DNA of 64,000 nucleotides from Siphonodentalium dalli (lineage: Eukaryota; Mollusca; Scaphopoda; Gadilida; Siphonodentaliidae), in NCBI GenBank assembly GCA_032622095.1, contig CP136069.1, forward strand, positions 100,098,278 through 100,162,277, read 5' to 3'. The first letter of the stretch is position 1. Every line of letters starts with the position of its first letter. Positions 46,279-56,460 of this stretch are shown piece after piece. The notes beneath the pieces were generated by a model. That model searched no databases. It had not been told where the DNA came from and was given only the letters and a program-made list of their open reading frames with translations. The position numbers were made by a program, and so were the translations under genes.

Positions 46279-46300
46279 ACCAAAGGAAGACTAATTCCTG

Positions 46301-46334
46301 TACAAACAATTACAATAACACAGAAAGTTGAAAC
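46301..46334. other. Centre of the palindrome
   Basis: Only about 35-50 bp, A-rich with 'acaattacaataacacaga', separate the two inverted arms. The arms lose similarity gradually from 'actaattc' inward. Confidence 0.65.
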
Positions 46335-48501
46335 TACATTGAAAGAATTAGTGATCCTTTGGTGTATATGTCCTTATTACATATATAATGCAACTCTTCT
46401 TCTCCTCATTCTTCCATGATGATGTGTACTTTAGAACTCTCCTAGAACTGCGTCGAACCGTGGGTGATGAAACAGAATCATTTGAATTTAGTTTGTCCTG
46501 GATTTGGTTAACTTTCAGAGATGATTGTGGAGGCGATAGTATTTTATGTTGTGACTTTATGTGAGCTTCTTTGAAAAAGAAGGACTTGCACTGTTTATGA
46601 GCCCATTTTTCTCTCGGATCTGTCCAATTCACTATTTCATGAACTTTATTGTATGAATGAATAACACTCTTCCATTGTTCGGCAAAACTTTCAAATTTGT
46701 CATTGTCAGTAATCTTCTGAAATCCTGCCCTCTTACTGTTTTTTTTTGTCACAACCAGTGAAACATATCTGGCACATCACCCTGCCATGAGCAACATGTG
46801 TCGCTGTGAATTTTGGTTCCGGTAAGTAATCATCAGTGCTTTGAACACCTGCACTATCTTGGTGACTCTCATCTTCCACCACTGGTGACTTATCAGCATC
46901 TGAAATTAGAAGAATAGTCAGAAGATTAGAGTTGGAAACATTACAGATATTAATTTTGCTTAACCCTTTCATGACTGGAGCTTCCAGAAAACCCTGTGCC
47001 AATGTATGGGCAATTCATATAGATAAGATAAAGCACTGAAAGCACTGGCACATGGTTCTTAATGATGCACCTGCGCAGCTCCCATCTTGAAAGAGTTAAT
47101 CTTGAGTTAAATATTACTAAATTAATTTAATTATTAACGAAATGGCTTTCCATACTTTTTTCAACAGATAAGGGTTAAGTAAGCCATAGTCATTTGAATT
47201 AAAATTTTCTCCGCTTAAATTGTTAAGAGTAGGGTTTAGAAAAATGAACATTTGCTTAAATCATGATATGTCACAAAATTATTTGTGAAAAATATTTCTC
47301 TAACATTGACCTTGTAGATGTACATGCACAAACTATGAAAAAAGCTCAAATTGTATTTCAATATTTTGTTTGGACTCATTTAATCAAATAAACACTCCCA
47401 ATGTATATATTAACATAACAATTGATTGTTTCAATGCCATATTTTACTCACCTTCCATATTTGTAACTCCAGATTGATTTTCAGTTTTCAAAATTTGTGC
47501 TTCTGGAACTTTTCAATGTTGACCATAATTCAAAACACATGTAATAGGAAGCGGAACAATGCTAAACAAAAATTAGGAATAACCAGATATGATGGACCAT
47601 AGTTTCCTGAATTGGAAATTACTTGATTAGTCGTTTTATCTATCGTATTGAAGATTTACACAAGCCAATTTATCAAATATCTTAAAGAAAATGAGCTTTC
47701 TATATCTTTATTATACATTTTTGGGTGTTAAATGGATATAATTTATTCAAATAATTGGGACAGGATAGCTGTAGCTTGGATTATAAGTTGGAAGAAAGTG
47801 CCAATTCTGAAAAACTGGCCCACAATTTAGGGTTTTTAGGGCAGAACATCAAAATTGGGGTTCAGACCCTCAATATTGGGGATTCAGACCCATAAACCCT
47901 AATTTTGTGACAATATGGGCAATATCCTATCAGCACCAACACTAGAAATGATAATTACTACTAAATTGAAGTGAAAGAGACAGAAAAATTATTTATCTAG
48001 GATGTCAAATTTTGACCAAAAAGTTTGAAACCCAAAATTGGGGTTCAGGCCCCTGAAACCCTGATTTTAGATCTTAAAACTATTTTTTAAAATGGTACAA
48101 AGAGTATCAATATTATTGCATAGTAAATTAAACTTATTGGGGGGAATCAAATATATTTTTAGGCATACAATCTGGGGAATAAGGGCTGAACCCCAAAATT
48201 GGGGTTCAGGCTGTTAAAACACTAATTTTGGTTCTTTTTACAAAATAATTGCTGGAATATGATGAGCATTAATGTCTGCTTACTACATTTAAGTGAATTG
48301 AACTAACAAATATTATTTATTGGTGTGAAATCTGAGAAAAAAGGGCTGAAACTCGAAATTGGGGTTCAGGCCCCTAAAACCCTAACTTGGGCACCTTTTT
48401 TCAAAAATCAGCCAGCACCATGAAATTCCTCATTGAAAAGTACCCTAGAAACCATTCTCAATATAAAGTGAACACCATTTCCATACGGAGCGTGTTTCTG
48501 A
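46335..48501 (-). repeat. Right arm of the giant palindrome (about 2.17 kb)
   Basis: Inverse of the left arm, with no large insertions. It preserves the empty sites for the three left-arm insertions. It ends at 'acggagcgtgtttct' (48487-48501). Small differences such as 2-base and A-tract length changes show that the arms are not kept identical. Confidence 0.88.
46348..46905 (-). CDS. Unknown protein with CxxC...HxxC pattern, right palindrome copy
   Basis: On the minus strand an exon-like frame begins after 'tctaatttcag' (46902). It reads DADKSPVVEDESHQDSAG, ATHVAHGRVMCQICFTGC, then an A-tract slip (frameshift near 46733-46745). It continues AGFQKITDNDKFESFAEQ, WTDPREKWAHKQCKSFFF, a Ser-rich tail with VRRSSRRVLKY, and a stop at 46348. 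CxxC with a later W-x-HKQC fits a small zinc-binding module like those at the N-terminus of uncharacterised transposon-associated proteins. The family is not recognised. The tail is basic. The A-tract slip may be mutation or sequence error. Confidence 0.5.
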
Positions 48502-49006
48502 GACCGACTAAGGGTCTAGATACTAAATACTTCCAGTTTTATAAGGCAGTACATGCAAGAACGGGAAAGCGTTGCTTCAAAAAAACTGTTAAAGAACACA
48601 AACCTGTAAATGATAAATTTACCACTCTAATTATCTATCAGACTTTATTTGTGTTGTTGTTTGAAGTTATGTAATAAATTATTTCTGAATATATGTTTGT
48701 TGTGAATCCTTAAAAATCAAATGCTGAAATTCCAGCTCTCAAATGTGAAATCTGGCTCCCAAATCTCCAATATAGGCTTGTAAACTGGCTCCTGAAATCT
48801 TATAGATAGGTCGGTCATGGGAGTCTCCCTTAGGGAGCCTCCCGTATATAAGAAAAAGCTCTGGCTGTCAAGGTAAATATTGTTAGGCCAATGTGAGGCT
48901 CCCTATGGGAGACTCCCATATATAAGAGAATGCATTGGCACAGGGTTTTCGGAAAATTTCAGGAACCCAGTCATATAAGGGTTAACCTATTAATTTCTAC
49001 TTGCAG
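48502..49006. other. Intron sequence before exon E
   Basis: An open frame runs to 48674 without a recognised domain. 48780-48960 holds 'ggagcctccc' palindromic motifs twice and the dispersed 'ccctgtgccaatgcattctc'-type motif (inverted). The exon E acceptor follows. Confidence 0.4.
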
Positions 49007-49292
49007 AATCTGCAGTAATGTTAAATTTGATAATATTGGCACAAGCAGTTGCACCACTGGTACAGAAGCTGTTACTTCCTTCTCGCCATTTCCCGAGGAG
49101 ATGGAATCTATTGGTGGAGGCTCTGGGAACATTGACCTCAATGTTGATGCTATGGTCAAGTTAGATGAGAACAACAGCAATTTAGTCTCTGTGTCGATGC
49201 CAGAGGAAGAGCCACTGAACTCGTACGTGACTGAAACTGAGGTCCTTCAGCTTGAGAGTAAACCTTTGATGGAACAAAACAAAATCTGTAAG
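49007..49292 (+). CDS. prrc2: PRRC2-like protein, exon E
   Basis: The acceptor is 'aatttctacttgcag'; a second AG nine bases on (49015) would keep the frame and remove three residues. The donor is 'gtaagt'. One base completes the Pro codon from exon D, and the exon ends in phase 0. It encodes ICSNVKFDNIGTSSC, an acidic Ser/Gly/Glu-rich middle and LQLESKPLMEQNKICK. This part has no motif I recognise by itself. Its place between exons D and F and the exact phase fit put it in the PRRC2-like gene. It is likely disordered. Confidence 0.8.
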
Positions 49293-50116
49293 GTAAGTCT
49301 TTCAACTTCAAACATTTTAGATAATTGAAAAGTACACACGGCTTCTATGATTTGTTTAACTGCTTCTCAAATGACAAATTCCTGTGCACAATGAACAGGA
49401 ATATTATACAATTCAAGCTTTAAATGTCAGATCGCTACAGCCCAGTACTTTGCTGATTTTCAATACTCGAGGAGAGCCAATGTAAAAGTAAAAAGGATTC
49501 ATCTATCAATAATTGAAAATTTTAAATAATGTATCTTATAGCACAGAATATCATGTATCAAAGTAAATTCAGAAGTAAAGACATTTGGTAAAAGCAAATG
49601 TAATAATTAATATTTTTGTTTTTATTATTATACAGACGATCCCACTTATTAACCATCCCGTTTATAACCATATTATGTTCTCGCACCAATTTACACTGTA
49701 CTATATATTAATTTCTACCCACTAATAGCTTAAGATTCTGATAGACCCCTGGTCATAAACATAGAAATATGCAATAACATGTTAGCCAGGCGGGTGAAAC
49801 TAAGCATACATGCCGTTCAATTGAGTGGCCATTATATTTAATTATGTAATTCAATCAATGTAAAGACTGGAGTTTAATGTACATTTATTTGACAGGGCTT
49901 CGAATTCAGTGTCCAAAATGTTCCAATGTCGCGACATTGCATCACCATGATTACGCTTAACTGGTTCGCTGCTAAATATCCTACATATACGTAATGAAAT
50001 GCGTAAATATATTTCAATAAACAGAAAATCATTGAATTTTATGCTCTGAGTAGGTAATTTACTACATTTGCACTCTTTTTGCAAATTTGACCCCCACATA
50101 TATACATTTGTGATTA
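49293..50116. other. Unassigned intron sequence
   Basis: AT-rich. No exon, RNA gene or transposon end recognised. Confidence 0.4.
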
Positions 50117-50480
50117 TGTTATGAGCCTGGATGTCTCATTAGGCTATAGTAATGAGCCTGGATGTCTCATTAGGCCATGGTTATGAGCTTGGATGTCTCA
50201 TTATGCTATGGCTATGGGCCTGGATGTCTCATTAGGCTATGGTTATGAGCCTGGTTGTCTCATTAAGCTATGGTTATGAGCCTGTTTGTCGGATCAGTTT
50301 ATGGTTATGAGTCTGGTTTTCGGATTAGGTGATGGTTATGAGTCTGGTTGTTAGAATAGATTATGATTATAAGTTTGTTTTTCAGAATATGTTGTGTTAT
50401 GAGTCTGGTTGTCAAATTAGGTAATGGATATGAGCCTGAATGTCTGTTTAGGTTATGGTTATGAGCTTGGTTGTCCGACG
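50117..50480 (+). repeat. 31 bp minisatellite, about 12 units
   Basis: Units read 'gttatgagcctggatgtctc' followed by 'attaggctatg', with growing divergence to the right. The period of 31 is constant over most of the array and is not a multiple of three, so it is non-coding. Confidence 0.9.
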
Positions 50481-50894
50481 CCGTTGGTCAAAACAATTTG
50501 TCATTTTTCTCAATCTGTTGCAACAGAAGTACCTTTTCTGACAATTTTATAAGTTGGCATCCATTCAAACTTCACAATATCGCAATTTAATTATATATGT
50601 AACAATATTCCAAAATATTACCTGACAAACTCTATTTAATTGATTAAACTAAACAAACAATACAGTGTCATCGCCAAAGCCCAGATATGGGCTTCCAAAG
50701 ACCAGATATGGGCTTCCAGCACTCTTACATAGGGTCCAAATATGGGCTTTCAGCACTGGACCAGTTAAAATACAAACATAATTTGTATGAATAGGAAACA
50801 GATCAGTATGTTTAAACCCTGCGACAGTGCCACGTTGACTGATTCATATCTTATAAAACTCGAGGCAAACTTTCTCTCATCATAACCATCCAAA

Positions 50895-51700
50895 ATGTCT
50901 AAACGTAAACGTAACGATTTGTTGCTTGGAGTTAAATGCAATGAGCAAAAACTATATATACAGACTGAGTAAGCTAAGAAAGTTGTGTGTTCACAAATGT
51001 TGATTTTGTACATCGGCAACAAATGCGATGAGAAAAGAAATGTATGAAATAACGGAGAATCACAACTGGAAGCCACAACGTTTAGGTAAAGATGCGATGG
51101 TTGGAAGAAGTGCTGGATACGTGGGTAAAAAATGTCGAAGCTGGGATCTTCCACTATCTGGAGAAATAATCATTGACAATCGGGGGGGGAAAAAACTCGC
51201 CAAACACCTTGGATAAATTCAATCCAACAACTGGGTGGCTCTGAGATGGAAGAAAAGAAACTAGATAGTTTTCAAACGTTTCCACGGCGAGAAAAAAGAT
51301 GCTGACGTTTGGGCTGCTGAAAAGTGGCTGAGTGAGGAAGTGCAAACGCATGAAAAATATTCTCCAGATGACATCTACAATGCTGATAAGACCGGTCTCT
51401 ATTATCGCATGTTACCGAGTGGGACTCTATGTAAAAAATCAGACAAAGTGAGTGGTGGGATAAAGTCCAAGGAAAGATACACAGTGCTTGCGTGTTGTAA
51501 CATCTCAGGAAGTGATAAATGCAAACTTCTTGTCAAAGAAAAATCAAGAGATCCATGCTGCTTTCGGGTGTTCGCGTTTTACCAGTCACATACAAAAATA
51601 ATGAAAATTCCTTGATGGCAGCTCTGTTTACTGAATGGTTAACACAATTCAACAAAGACTTGGAAGTGTCAAAAGTATATAATGTTTTTTTTTTTTTTTA
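50895..51700 (+). pseudogene. Tigger/Jerky-like (pogo-type) DDE transposase, decayed
   Basis: It begins MSKRKRNDLLLGVKC, the usual start of this transposase group (helix-turn-helix DNA-binding region follows), and soon breaks. Later pieces are FHGEKKDADVWAAEKWL, DDIYNADKTGLYYRMLPSG, SGGIKSKERYTVLACCN and, after a frameshift near 51560, GVRVLPVTYKNNENSLMA and LFTEWLTQFNK. YNAD(E/K)TGL carries the first catalytic Asp of the DDE domain. The remaining catalytic part is lost where HINE-1 tail text starts at 51697. Several stops and shifts make it inactive. Flanking inverted repeats were not found. Confidence 0.85.
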
Positions 51701-51873
51701 AGTTAAAAAAATTTGAAAAACTAACACCATTGATAACTCCGTCAGGGTACCATGAGTCACCACAGCAAATTTTGTTTAAATCTGTCCAAAATATTGTTTC
51801 TCTACTTGTAAATTTATTTGGACCAATATTAAACCCAATTCACCAATTCCATCCCATGCCTTTGGACTACTTA

Positions 51874-52936
51874 CAGGGTATTCGCAGCTCCTTGAATTCC
51901 TTGAAACTCCTTGAAAATCAATTTTCCAGGGCCCTTGAAACCCTTGAATTGAATGCCCACCCCTTGAAAACCCTGGAATTCCATGTAGCCCTAAAACCCA
52001 GGTATATCGATTCATCGGGAAATAAATATAGATAGTTTAGTTCCGAACGCGTTGTTGGTATATGGGAAGTAACTCCATTTTGAATTTCCACTGGCGGCAA
52101 TTCTCTCGAGTCAATTGTAATTGTGTGACCCCCCCCCCCCCCCCCCCCCAATGAAGTGTGGTATTGTTGTTGGTATATGGGACGTAACTCCATTTCCCGC
52201 CAACACCAATTTTCTCGAGTCTATTTCAATTATGTGATCCCCCTATGAAATCATAAAATTGAACACGACAAAAAATAGTTCCGAGCTTTTCAAACTCAGG
52301 TACCGTAATTAGAGTATTTTTATTGTATCGGATCGAGGTATTTTGTATATTATATAGACATTTGACATTAGAAACCCGTGTTTTACATAAAAACGTACAA
52401 ATTAAAAAACGAAACGAAAAAATCACATCCGCTTCCGATGACCGTCATTTCCTGTTTACGTATATTTTAAAATAAAAAAAATAATTTAAGCAATGACATG
52501 CCCGGTGGTAAATGTAAATACTCGTCGCAATGGGGCGCAAAATTCAATTGGGTGGAGGCAGTCGAAAACAAAACGTTTAGCGCTAGATGTAAGCTATGCA
52601 AAAAGACATTTGACGTTGCAAACATGGGCGAAAGTGCCCTGGTGTCGCATGCAAAAATTTCGAAGCACCAGAAAAATGCCATTGAAATCCAGGGGACTGT
52701 ACCCATTGGCAGTCTTATGCAGCCAGCACCACAAGCAGCCCAAACTGTCAGTGTCACAGCTGCTAGATCACTAGTACAACCGGTACTACCAACCTCAGCC
52801 CGTTGTAATGTTCAATAGTTGGTTCCTGGAAACTCCTTGAAAATTGTCGGGGCAGTCCTTGAAAATCCTTGAATTGACTACTGAAACCTCCTTGAAACTC
52901 CTTGAATTCATTCACCAGAAATGGGCAGATACCCTG
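51874..52936 (+). mobile_element. hAT-like element (1,063 bp) carrying a BED-finger frame
   Basis: The ends are CAGGGTATTCGC and, inverted, CAGGGTATCTGCC. The 6 bp duplication TACTTA (51868-51873, 52937-52942) is confirmed by the uninterrupted 'ggactacttagctattg' in the HINE-1 copies at 36754 and 60431. Sub-terminal 'ccttgaa' repeats occur at both sides. A C tract lies at 52128-52149. Confidence 0.85.
52498..52818 (+). CDS. BED-type zinc-finger N-terminus of a hAT transposase
   Basis: This 106-residue frame starts MPGGKCKYSSQWGAKFNWVE and has FSARCKLCKKTFDV, then NMGESALVSHAKISKHQK, a complete BED finger (C-x2-C and H-x4-H with the aromatic residues before them). An Ala/Gln/Pro-rich tail ends in a stop at the 'ccttgaa' repeats. 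The catalytic part is absent, so this is an N-terminal remnant kept by a short element. The frame is intact, which suggests youth or selection. A role as a DNA-binding repressor or as element baggage cannot be told apart. Confidence 0.8.
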   Translation: MPGGKCKYSSQWGAKFNWVEAVENKTFSARCKLCKKTFDVANMGESALVSHAKISKHQKNAIEIQGTVPIGSLMQPAPQAAQTVSVTAARSLVQPVLPTSARCNVQ

Positions 52937-53499
52937 TACTTAGCTATTGATATGGCTACATCATTTTCTGAATTCTCTTATGCCAATGTGCAGATAAAGA
53001 AAGCTATGGAATCTAAATTTTAAAAATGTTTCAACAATACACATGACATGCTATTAACAGTAGACTACAAAATCTGAGTGGGTTCAATAGAGGTGCCAAC
53101 ATTCAGCATTAACAAAACCAGTGATTAGTTGACAGCTCTGCTATATAATTGATATTAATGGGTTGGCATTGAGGTGGCTCATCTTGATGGCTGTGTTGGT
53201 AAAATTTGATACATTGTCATTGTAAACTTAAATTGGACTCTATTAACCCAAGTATTCCATGTCTGGGTCACCACTTCACATTTAATCTAAGACTGTGCTG
53301 GTGCAGCATTGCCGATCCTGTGCCAGTGCATTCCCTTATATATGCGAGTCTCCCTATTAGACTTTTAAATTCCAATAATTTGTGTTATACATTTGTCTAT
53401 AATAGTACACAACAGTGTACTCTATAATTCAACATCAAAACTATAATTTATGATTCCGACAATAGTAATTTACTATCGCCAAGGGATTGGCCTCTCGTT

Positions 53500-53664
53500 G
53501 AGTTTCTCCATGATGTTGTATAGCAGTTTGGAAAAACTGAAGTTGTGCAATGCATGCATATATAGTAATTTTAAATGTCAAAGTTTCCAACCCTACATTT
53601 ATATCAATGCTACAACATAACACAACTTTATTTTATTTTTGCTAATTGCTACAACATTTTGCAG
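53500..53664. other. Short intron part before exon F
   Basis: Includes the acceptor 'ctacaacattttgcag'. No other feature. Confidence 0.4.
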
Positions 53665-53856
53665 GTCAAACCTCAGCCTCTGAATTACCAATCAACAATA
53701 CAAAGTATAAGTAGTCCATCGAGCATGTCTAACAACAATCTGTCCAGCATGTCTGCTGTACACAGCCCACCTGTTATGCTGTCAAATCCTCATCCATTTC
53801 AACCGATTATTCAGCAACAGCAAGGCTCGTCACAGCTGATAACGCCGGAAGGAAGG
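53665..53856 (+). CDS. prrc2: PRRC2-like protein, exon F
   Basis: The acceptor is 'acaacattttgcag' and the donor is 'gtaaat'. The exon is 64 codons, phase 0 on both sides. It encodes VKPQPLNYQSTIQSISSP, a Ser/Asn/Met-rich stretch and HPFQPIIQQQQGSSQLIT. The Gln/Ser/Pro-rich composition fits the C-terminal third of PRRC2 proteins, where such low-complexity prion-like sequence is usual. It reads straight into exon G. Confidence 0.85.
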
Positions 53857-54695
53857 GTAAATAGTACCAACTGCAATTGATTTCTGGTGTAAAATGTTCT
53901 TTGTTGTATATATTTAATCCTATATGTGAAGGTTAAATTCAACTTGGAATTCTCAGGGGCAAATTTTGGGCATTCATTTACTCTGCATCCCATTGTGACC
54001 TGTTCTGATAGGATTTGTTCCTCTGCATTACCTGATGTAACGGTGCATGATAAAAAAAATCTAGAGAAGTATCCAATAATTTTTTCCATTATCAAATTAT
54101 TCCTCTTTGTTCATCCGAAAATGTTGAAATTTCATATTTCCGGGCAGATATCTCAGCCATAACTTATCAGATCTCAACAAAATTTGGTCAGGATGTTGGC
54201 CATCAGGAGGGCTTGAAAACAACATATTGATGTGATCAGGAATGGTCAAGGTTCAGTGATTTTTTGTACTCAATGTCGGCCCATACTATGCAGTATGCCA
54301 AATAGGGTGTTCACCGGACAACAGCTCGTTTCAAATTTGGGTTCCATCCCGCTTATATTTGAATTTGTCACCATTTGGCTATGCTAGCATCCTTCCTGTT
54401 GTGCAACCTCTTGTATATAAATTGAGACATATAAATTGAGACAAGTACTGCAATCAATGTTTGTTTCAGAAATCGTGCTAACTGTGCAGTACCCCTTCAA
54501 TGCTTAGAACACTGTTTTAAAAATTATATAAATCTTGCAGTTAAGAAAGTTATTTTCTGTGAATAGTCGTCTATGTATAAACCACTTCATCAATCTTTCA
54601 GTTAAGAATGTTAACTAATTTTGTATTATACTGAGTACATCCATTATGAATAAACATTAAAATTTAAGATACGGTATGGTAAATTTTATTTTCAG

Positions 54696-54957
54696 TTCAA
54701 TCATCAAAATTATGGATTTGGATTATCCCAGCCTCAACAACAGCAGATTGGGCATCAGTCAAACTTGAACCAACCTAATTTATTTTTACCGTCCGCTCCG
54801 ACACAGCAGCCAGATATCTTTCAGCAATCTATACCAGGATATCCTCGAAATCCGCCATATGGACAAACACAGCCACAACCTAATACTATAATGGTGTCAT
54901 CAGCTACTTCCTCCCTGATGTCAACAACCATCAAGCCACCCAACCAGAACACATTCA
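54696..54957 (+). CDS. prrc2: PRRC2-like protein, exon G
   Basis: The acceptor is 'ttttattttcag'. The donor is the less common 'gttagt', chosen because it leaves one base that exon H completes to an Asn codon. If unspliced, the frame stops two codons later (TAG at 54961-54963). It encodes FNHQNYGFGLSQPQQQQI, FLPSAPTQQPDIFQQS and TIMVSSATSSLMSTTIKPP. PRRC2 proteins contain a 'STMILS...LKPP' segment at this level, which the IMVSS...IKPP text mirrors. Confidence 0.88.
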
Positions 54958-55783
54958 GTTAGTATAACAGTGAATAGAGTCCTTTATGACAGGTGCATGT
55001 TGTAAAAGGTATAATCACACCGCATAAACTAAAATCTTCCTCTAAGAGGCAATAGGAAGTTTTAAGAGCTGTAAGTTTTTACATCGCAGAGATTTCAAAA
55101 TTGTCGGAAAAGCAGTCTAGTATGTACTATCGATTTCAATACAAGATTTTAATACAAGCTCTCCAAGATAAAACCCATTATTGCAACAACAAAAAAAACT
55201 ATTGCAATTTTTTTAATCATGGCCAGCCTGCCACAAATAACTCATTTTCTAGAATCAATTTTCTAACGTTTCTTCTTGTAGAAAATTGTTTGCTTTTTTC
55301 TAGAATCAATTTTCAATGAGAATTTCTGGCGAACTTCTCAGAATTTGGCAAATCTTCCTCCCAAGATATAGACAATACAATGCGCATCTTGATCAAGAAT
55401 CTTTTATCGAATGAGTTGCAGATGGCGCAAGGATATTTTTCACGAAAGCTGAATTTGAGTGAAATGTGACTGACATCCACAACGAGTTCAATAAATAATT
55501 TTACATTATAGGGCAAATGCGTCAGATTTATAAGTTTAATCCACTATTGTCACATCTATGATGCTCTAACTACCTTTATTGTGATTTATTTCACTTTTGC
55601 ACCAAAAAAAAAGACCAAATTCTTTTACCTCGACAATTGCTTCAGCTCAGCTGATAGACTACGCTAATTAAAGGCTGCTTAACAACATCAGACATGAATT
55701 GTAAAGTATATGCTTTCCTTTCCTGAGTATATGGAACTTTGGTTCGGCTACAATTAACAAGTATTAGGATCAAGGGACACGTT
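54958..55783. other. Intron G-H, first part
   Basis: About 55018-55058 ('cataaac...ctctaagaggcaatagg') is the inverse of 56546-56600, 1.5 kb away, possibly the ends of an old element around this region. No coding signal. Confidence 0.4.
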
Positions 55784-56460
55784 TTTATGTTTACCCATAC
55801 CATAGTATGGTAAACATAGTGTTGACGTCCAGATTGACCACTCATCATTCCTCTTATGTATCCACAGACACTTTACAAATGTTGCGATAACTCAAACATT
55901 TTCTATCTGATCGGAACCAAATTGTATATATGAATTTCTCAGCCTCAAAAGACAGATTGGGTTCGAATATGGGTTTAATCAGACTATTTAACTGAGTTAT
56001 GGCACTTTTTTGAAAAATATTCACTCTTTAAAAAAAAAATTAGATTGAATTCCTTGCTCAATTTAAAGGGGTACTGTACACTAAATCCGGCCATTTATAG
56101 AACCATCTCCTTTTATATTCAACGTGGTAATTATAATGACAATGAATAAATGGCGCCAGTTTTTCATTATAATTACCATGTTTGCATCATTCACAGAGCA
56201 CACAACTGTATTTTGCACTACCCTAAGGCTTAAATTCATTTATTTGTTGCATGTACTCTGCTGAGTATAAAAGGAGATGGTCCCATAAATGACCTAATTT
56301 AGTGTACAGTTTAAAAAAAAAAAAATTTAAATAATTAATTTTTTTTATTTACATTGAACTCCTTGCTCAATTTGAAAAAGTAACACCATTGTAACTCCGC
56401 CAAGGGTATCCCATGTCACCACACCAAATTTGGTTTTATCGGTCCAAAATTATGTGTCGG
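55784..56460 (+). mobile_element. HINE-1 fragment with a nested short element
   Basis: The head ATGTTTACCCATACCATAG (55787) with its inverted half and one to two core units lacks the usual CCGT tract. It continues after 56311 with 'gtaacaccattgtaactccg' and 'ccatgtcaccacaccaaattt'. The 3' hairpin is missing. Confidence 0.7.
56067..56310 (+). mobile_element. MITE with about 45 bp inverted ends, TTAA-flanked
   Basis: 'actgtacactaaat' near the left and its inverse 'atttagtgtacagt' at the right continue into a second paired block, 'accatctccttttata' and 'tataaaaggagatggt'. TTAA lies on both sides (56063-56066, 56311-56314), but the left end has six extra bases (AGGGGT), so the exact edges are uncertain. 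The interior has another inverted pair around 'ggtaattataatga'. Confidence 0.7.

Larger units (their letters stand above)
41109..46300 (+). repeat. Left arm of a giant palindrome (about 2.16 kb plus three insertions)
   Basis: From 'agaaacacgctccgta' to 'accaaaggaagactaatt' the sequence is the inverse of 46335-48501. Inside the arm lie a TTAA-flanked foldback element, a hAT-like element and a further CAG/CTG-ended element. Taking these and their target copies away leaves about 2,164 bp, against about 2,166 bp for the right arm. The outer part carries four blocks of 'gcctgaaccccaatttt' text (41240-41760). The inner part holds the exon-like frame at 44235. Confidence 0.88.
51697..53499 (+). mobile_element. 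HINE-1 tail fragment, interrupted by a hAT-like element
   Basis: The text 'aactaacaccattgataact', 'ggtaccatgagtcaccaca' and 'cctttggactactta' matches 36600-36770 and 60300-60440. It resumes at 52943 with 'gctattgatatggctac' and ends near 53499 with 'tatcgccaaggg' and 'attggcctctcgtt'. The inverse of the head and half of the hairpin have been deleted there. Confidence 0.75.

Noticed and set aside
48387-48674. 95-codon frame at the outer edge of the palindrome
   Set aside because: No recognisable domain, and half of it lies in non-coding palindrome sequence.
50117-50480. 31 bp repeats of CRISPR-like size
   Set aside because: The units are contiguous without spacers; this is a minisatellite.
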